Source: Streptococcus sanguinis (GTDB taxonomy: Bacteria > Bacillota > Bacilli > Lactobacillales > Streptococcaceae). From it: DNA of 64,000 nt. Under the pieces are notes generated by a model. It worked only from the letters and a program-made list of their open reading frames with translations. It was not told the DNA's origin and did not search any database. Each line of letters opens with the position of its first letter. The first letter of the stretch is position 1. Location: the NCBI RefSeq assembly GCF_001078705.1, contig NZ_CDMW01000001.1, positions 923,541-987,540 on the forward strand, written 5' to 3'. This document shows, in pieces, positions 62,950-64,000 of the stretch. Both the position numbers and the translations under genes were made by a program.

Positions 62950-64000
62950 ATGCCTACAAGTCGTAATGATGATATGATGGTTTTTTGTTCTTTCTGTGGG
63001 AAGAACCAAGATGAGGTTCAGAAGATTATCGCTGGTAACAATGCCTTTATCTGTAATGAATGTGTGGAGCTAGCGCAGGAAATCATCCGTGAAGAGCTAG
63101 CTGAGGAAGTGCTGGCAGATCTGTCTGAGGTGCCAAAACCTCAGGAGCTGCTGAATATCTTGAACCACTACGTTATCGGGCAAGACCGAGCTAAGCGTGC
63201 CTTAGCAGTAGCGGTCTATAATCACTACAAACGTATTAACTACCACGACAGCCGAGAAGAAGAAGATGTGGAACTGCAAAAGTCAAATATTTTGATGATT
63301 GGCCCGACCGGGTCAGGTAAGACCTTCCTGGCACAGACTCTAGCTCGCAGCCTCAATGTGCCTTTCGCCATTGCGGACGCAACTGCTCTGACTGAAGCTG
63401 GTTATGTCGGAGAAGATGTGGAAAATATCCTCCTCAAGCTTTTGCAGGCGGCTGACTTTAATATTGAGCGCGCAGAACGCGGCATTATCTATGTCGATGA
63501 GATTGACAAGATCGCTAAAAAAGGCGAAAACGTCTCGATCACCCGTGATGTTTCGGGTGAAGGAGTTCAGCAAGCTCTGCTGAAGATTATCGAAGGAACA
63601 GTAGCTAGTGTACCGCCGCAAGGTGGACGCAAGCATCCGCAGCAGGAAATGATTCAAGTTGATACTAAGAACATTCTCTTCATCGTTGGCGGTGCTTTTG
63701 ACGGTATCGAAGAAATCGTAAAACAGCGTCTGGGTGAGAAAATCATTGGTTTCGGTCAGAACAACCGAGCAATCGACGAAGATAGTTCCTACATGCAGGA
63801 AATTATCTCAGAAGACGTTCAAAAATTTGGTATTATCCCTGAGTTGATTGGCCGTTTGCCTGTTTTTGCTGCTCTGGAGCAACTGACAGTTGATGATTTG
63901 GTCCGTATTCTGAAAGAGCCTAGAAACGCCCTTATTAAGCAGTATCAGGCACTTCTGTCTTATGATGATGTTACGCTTGAATTTGACGAAGAAGCTCTGC
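62950..64000 (+). CDS. clpX: ATP-dependent Clp protease ATP-binding subunit ClpX (partial)
   Basis: The first 350 codons of ClpX, the unfoldase that feeds ClpP, are present; the window ends inside the gene. The N-terminal zinc-binding domain has the four Cys in FCSFCGKN and [10 protein letters not shown], followed by the AAA+ module with [18 protein letters not shown], Walker A GPTGSGKT, Walker [15 protein letters not shown] and the RKHPQQE pore-region segment. The ATG at 62950 is preceded by TTGGAGTAA. About 60 residues should be missing at the C-terminus. Confidence 0.97.
   Translation, partial: MPTSRNDDMMVFCSFCGKNQDEVQKIIAGNNAFICNECVELAQEIIREELAEEVLADLSEVPKPQELLNILNHYVIGQDRAKRALAVAVYNHYKRINYHDSREEEDVELQKSNILMIGPTGSGKTFLAQTLARSLNVPFAIADATALTEAGYVGEDVENILLKLLQAADFNIERAERGIIYVDEIDKIAKKGENVSITRDVSGEGVQQALLKIIEGTVASVPPQGGRKHPQQEMIQVDTKNILFIVGGAFDGIEEIVKQRLGEKIIGFGQNNRAIDEDSSYMQEIISEDVQKFGIIPELIGRLPVFAALEQLTVDDLVRILKEPRNALIKQYQALLSYDDVTLEFDEEAL

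Noticed and set aside
1-64000. CRISPR arrays, tRNA, rRNA, insertion sequences, phage genes, BOX or RUP repeats
   Set aside because: No regularly spaced repeats, cloverleaf sequences, transposase or integrase frames were seen by reading; small dispersed repeats could still escape reading by eye.

Overview
The window reads as a low-GC Gram-positive chromosome of the genus Streptococcus, most likely the sanguinis/gordonii group and probably S. sanguinis. The basis is protein character, not a database match: murB-potABCD, the L21-Prp-L27 operon, LPXTG surface proteins, proBAC, fruRKA, a pyruvate phosphate dikinase with a class III fructose-bisphosphatase, and dhfr-small ORF-clpX. Almost everything is chromosomal core. 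I see no phage, insertion sequence, CRISPR array, rRNA or tRNA. After the first 3.5 kb nearly all genes lie on the + strand.

Layout. 0-3.6 kb: mostly minus-strand genes (DegV protein, FlaR-like P-loop kinase, rpsT, coaA) around a TetR regulator. 3.6-11.4 kb: a nucleoside salvage and uptake operon (methyltransferase, pdp, deoC, cdd, BmpA-type lipoprotein, ATPase, two permeases) with an internal terminator after the lipoprotein. 11.5-15.0 kb: a membrane-anchored polysaccharide deacetylase, hom-thrB and a 37-residue ORF with its own promoter and terminator. 15.1-20.0 kb: murB-potABCD, with an unexplained structured leader before potA. 20.0-26.9 kb: a Ser/Thr/Ala-rich membrane protein and a gluconeogenesis block (ppdK divergent from ccpN-like regulator, PPDK regulatory protein, fbp). 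27.0-31.3 kb: cysteine desulfurase-thiI, a methyltransferase-like membrane protein, and the L21 leader with rplU-prp-rpmA. 31.4-39.0 kb: a surface and scavenging region with a VWA-domain LPXTG protein, a secreted YG-repeat protein, a catabolite-controlled LPETG-anchored GH3 hexosaminidase and an orphan oligopeptide-binding lipoprotein. 39.0-50.0 kb: GNAT protein, LysR regulator-lspA-rluD, proBAC, then hemW-thioesterase-HAD phosphatase-two membrane proteins. 50.1-59.6 kb: fruRKA, DUF1149, DegV, dapB, cca, ABC-F ATPase and a small membrane protein. 59.6-64.0 kb: GNAT, glucokinase, thyA, folA, a 56-residue membrane peptide and clpX, cut by the window edge.

The most useful observations outside routine annotation are: the structured 180-nt region before potA, which looks to me like a group II intron fragment or an undescribed leader RNA; two candidate leaderless mRNAs (hemW and the RsmC-like methyltransferase); the complete 37-codon transcription unit before murB; a perfect cre palindrome embedded in the -35 of the GH3 gene; a compact gluconeogenic module; and a decoy ATG ahead of the TTG start of potA. 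I did not find a convincing wholly new multi-gene system.
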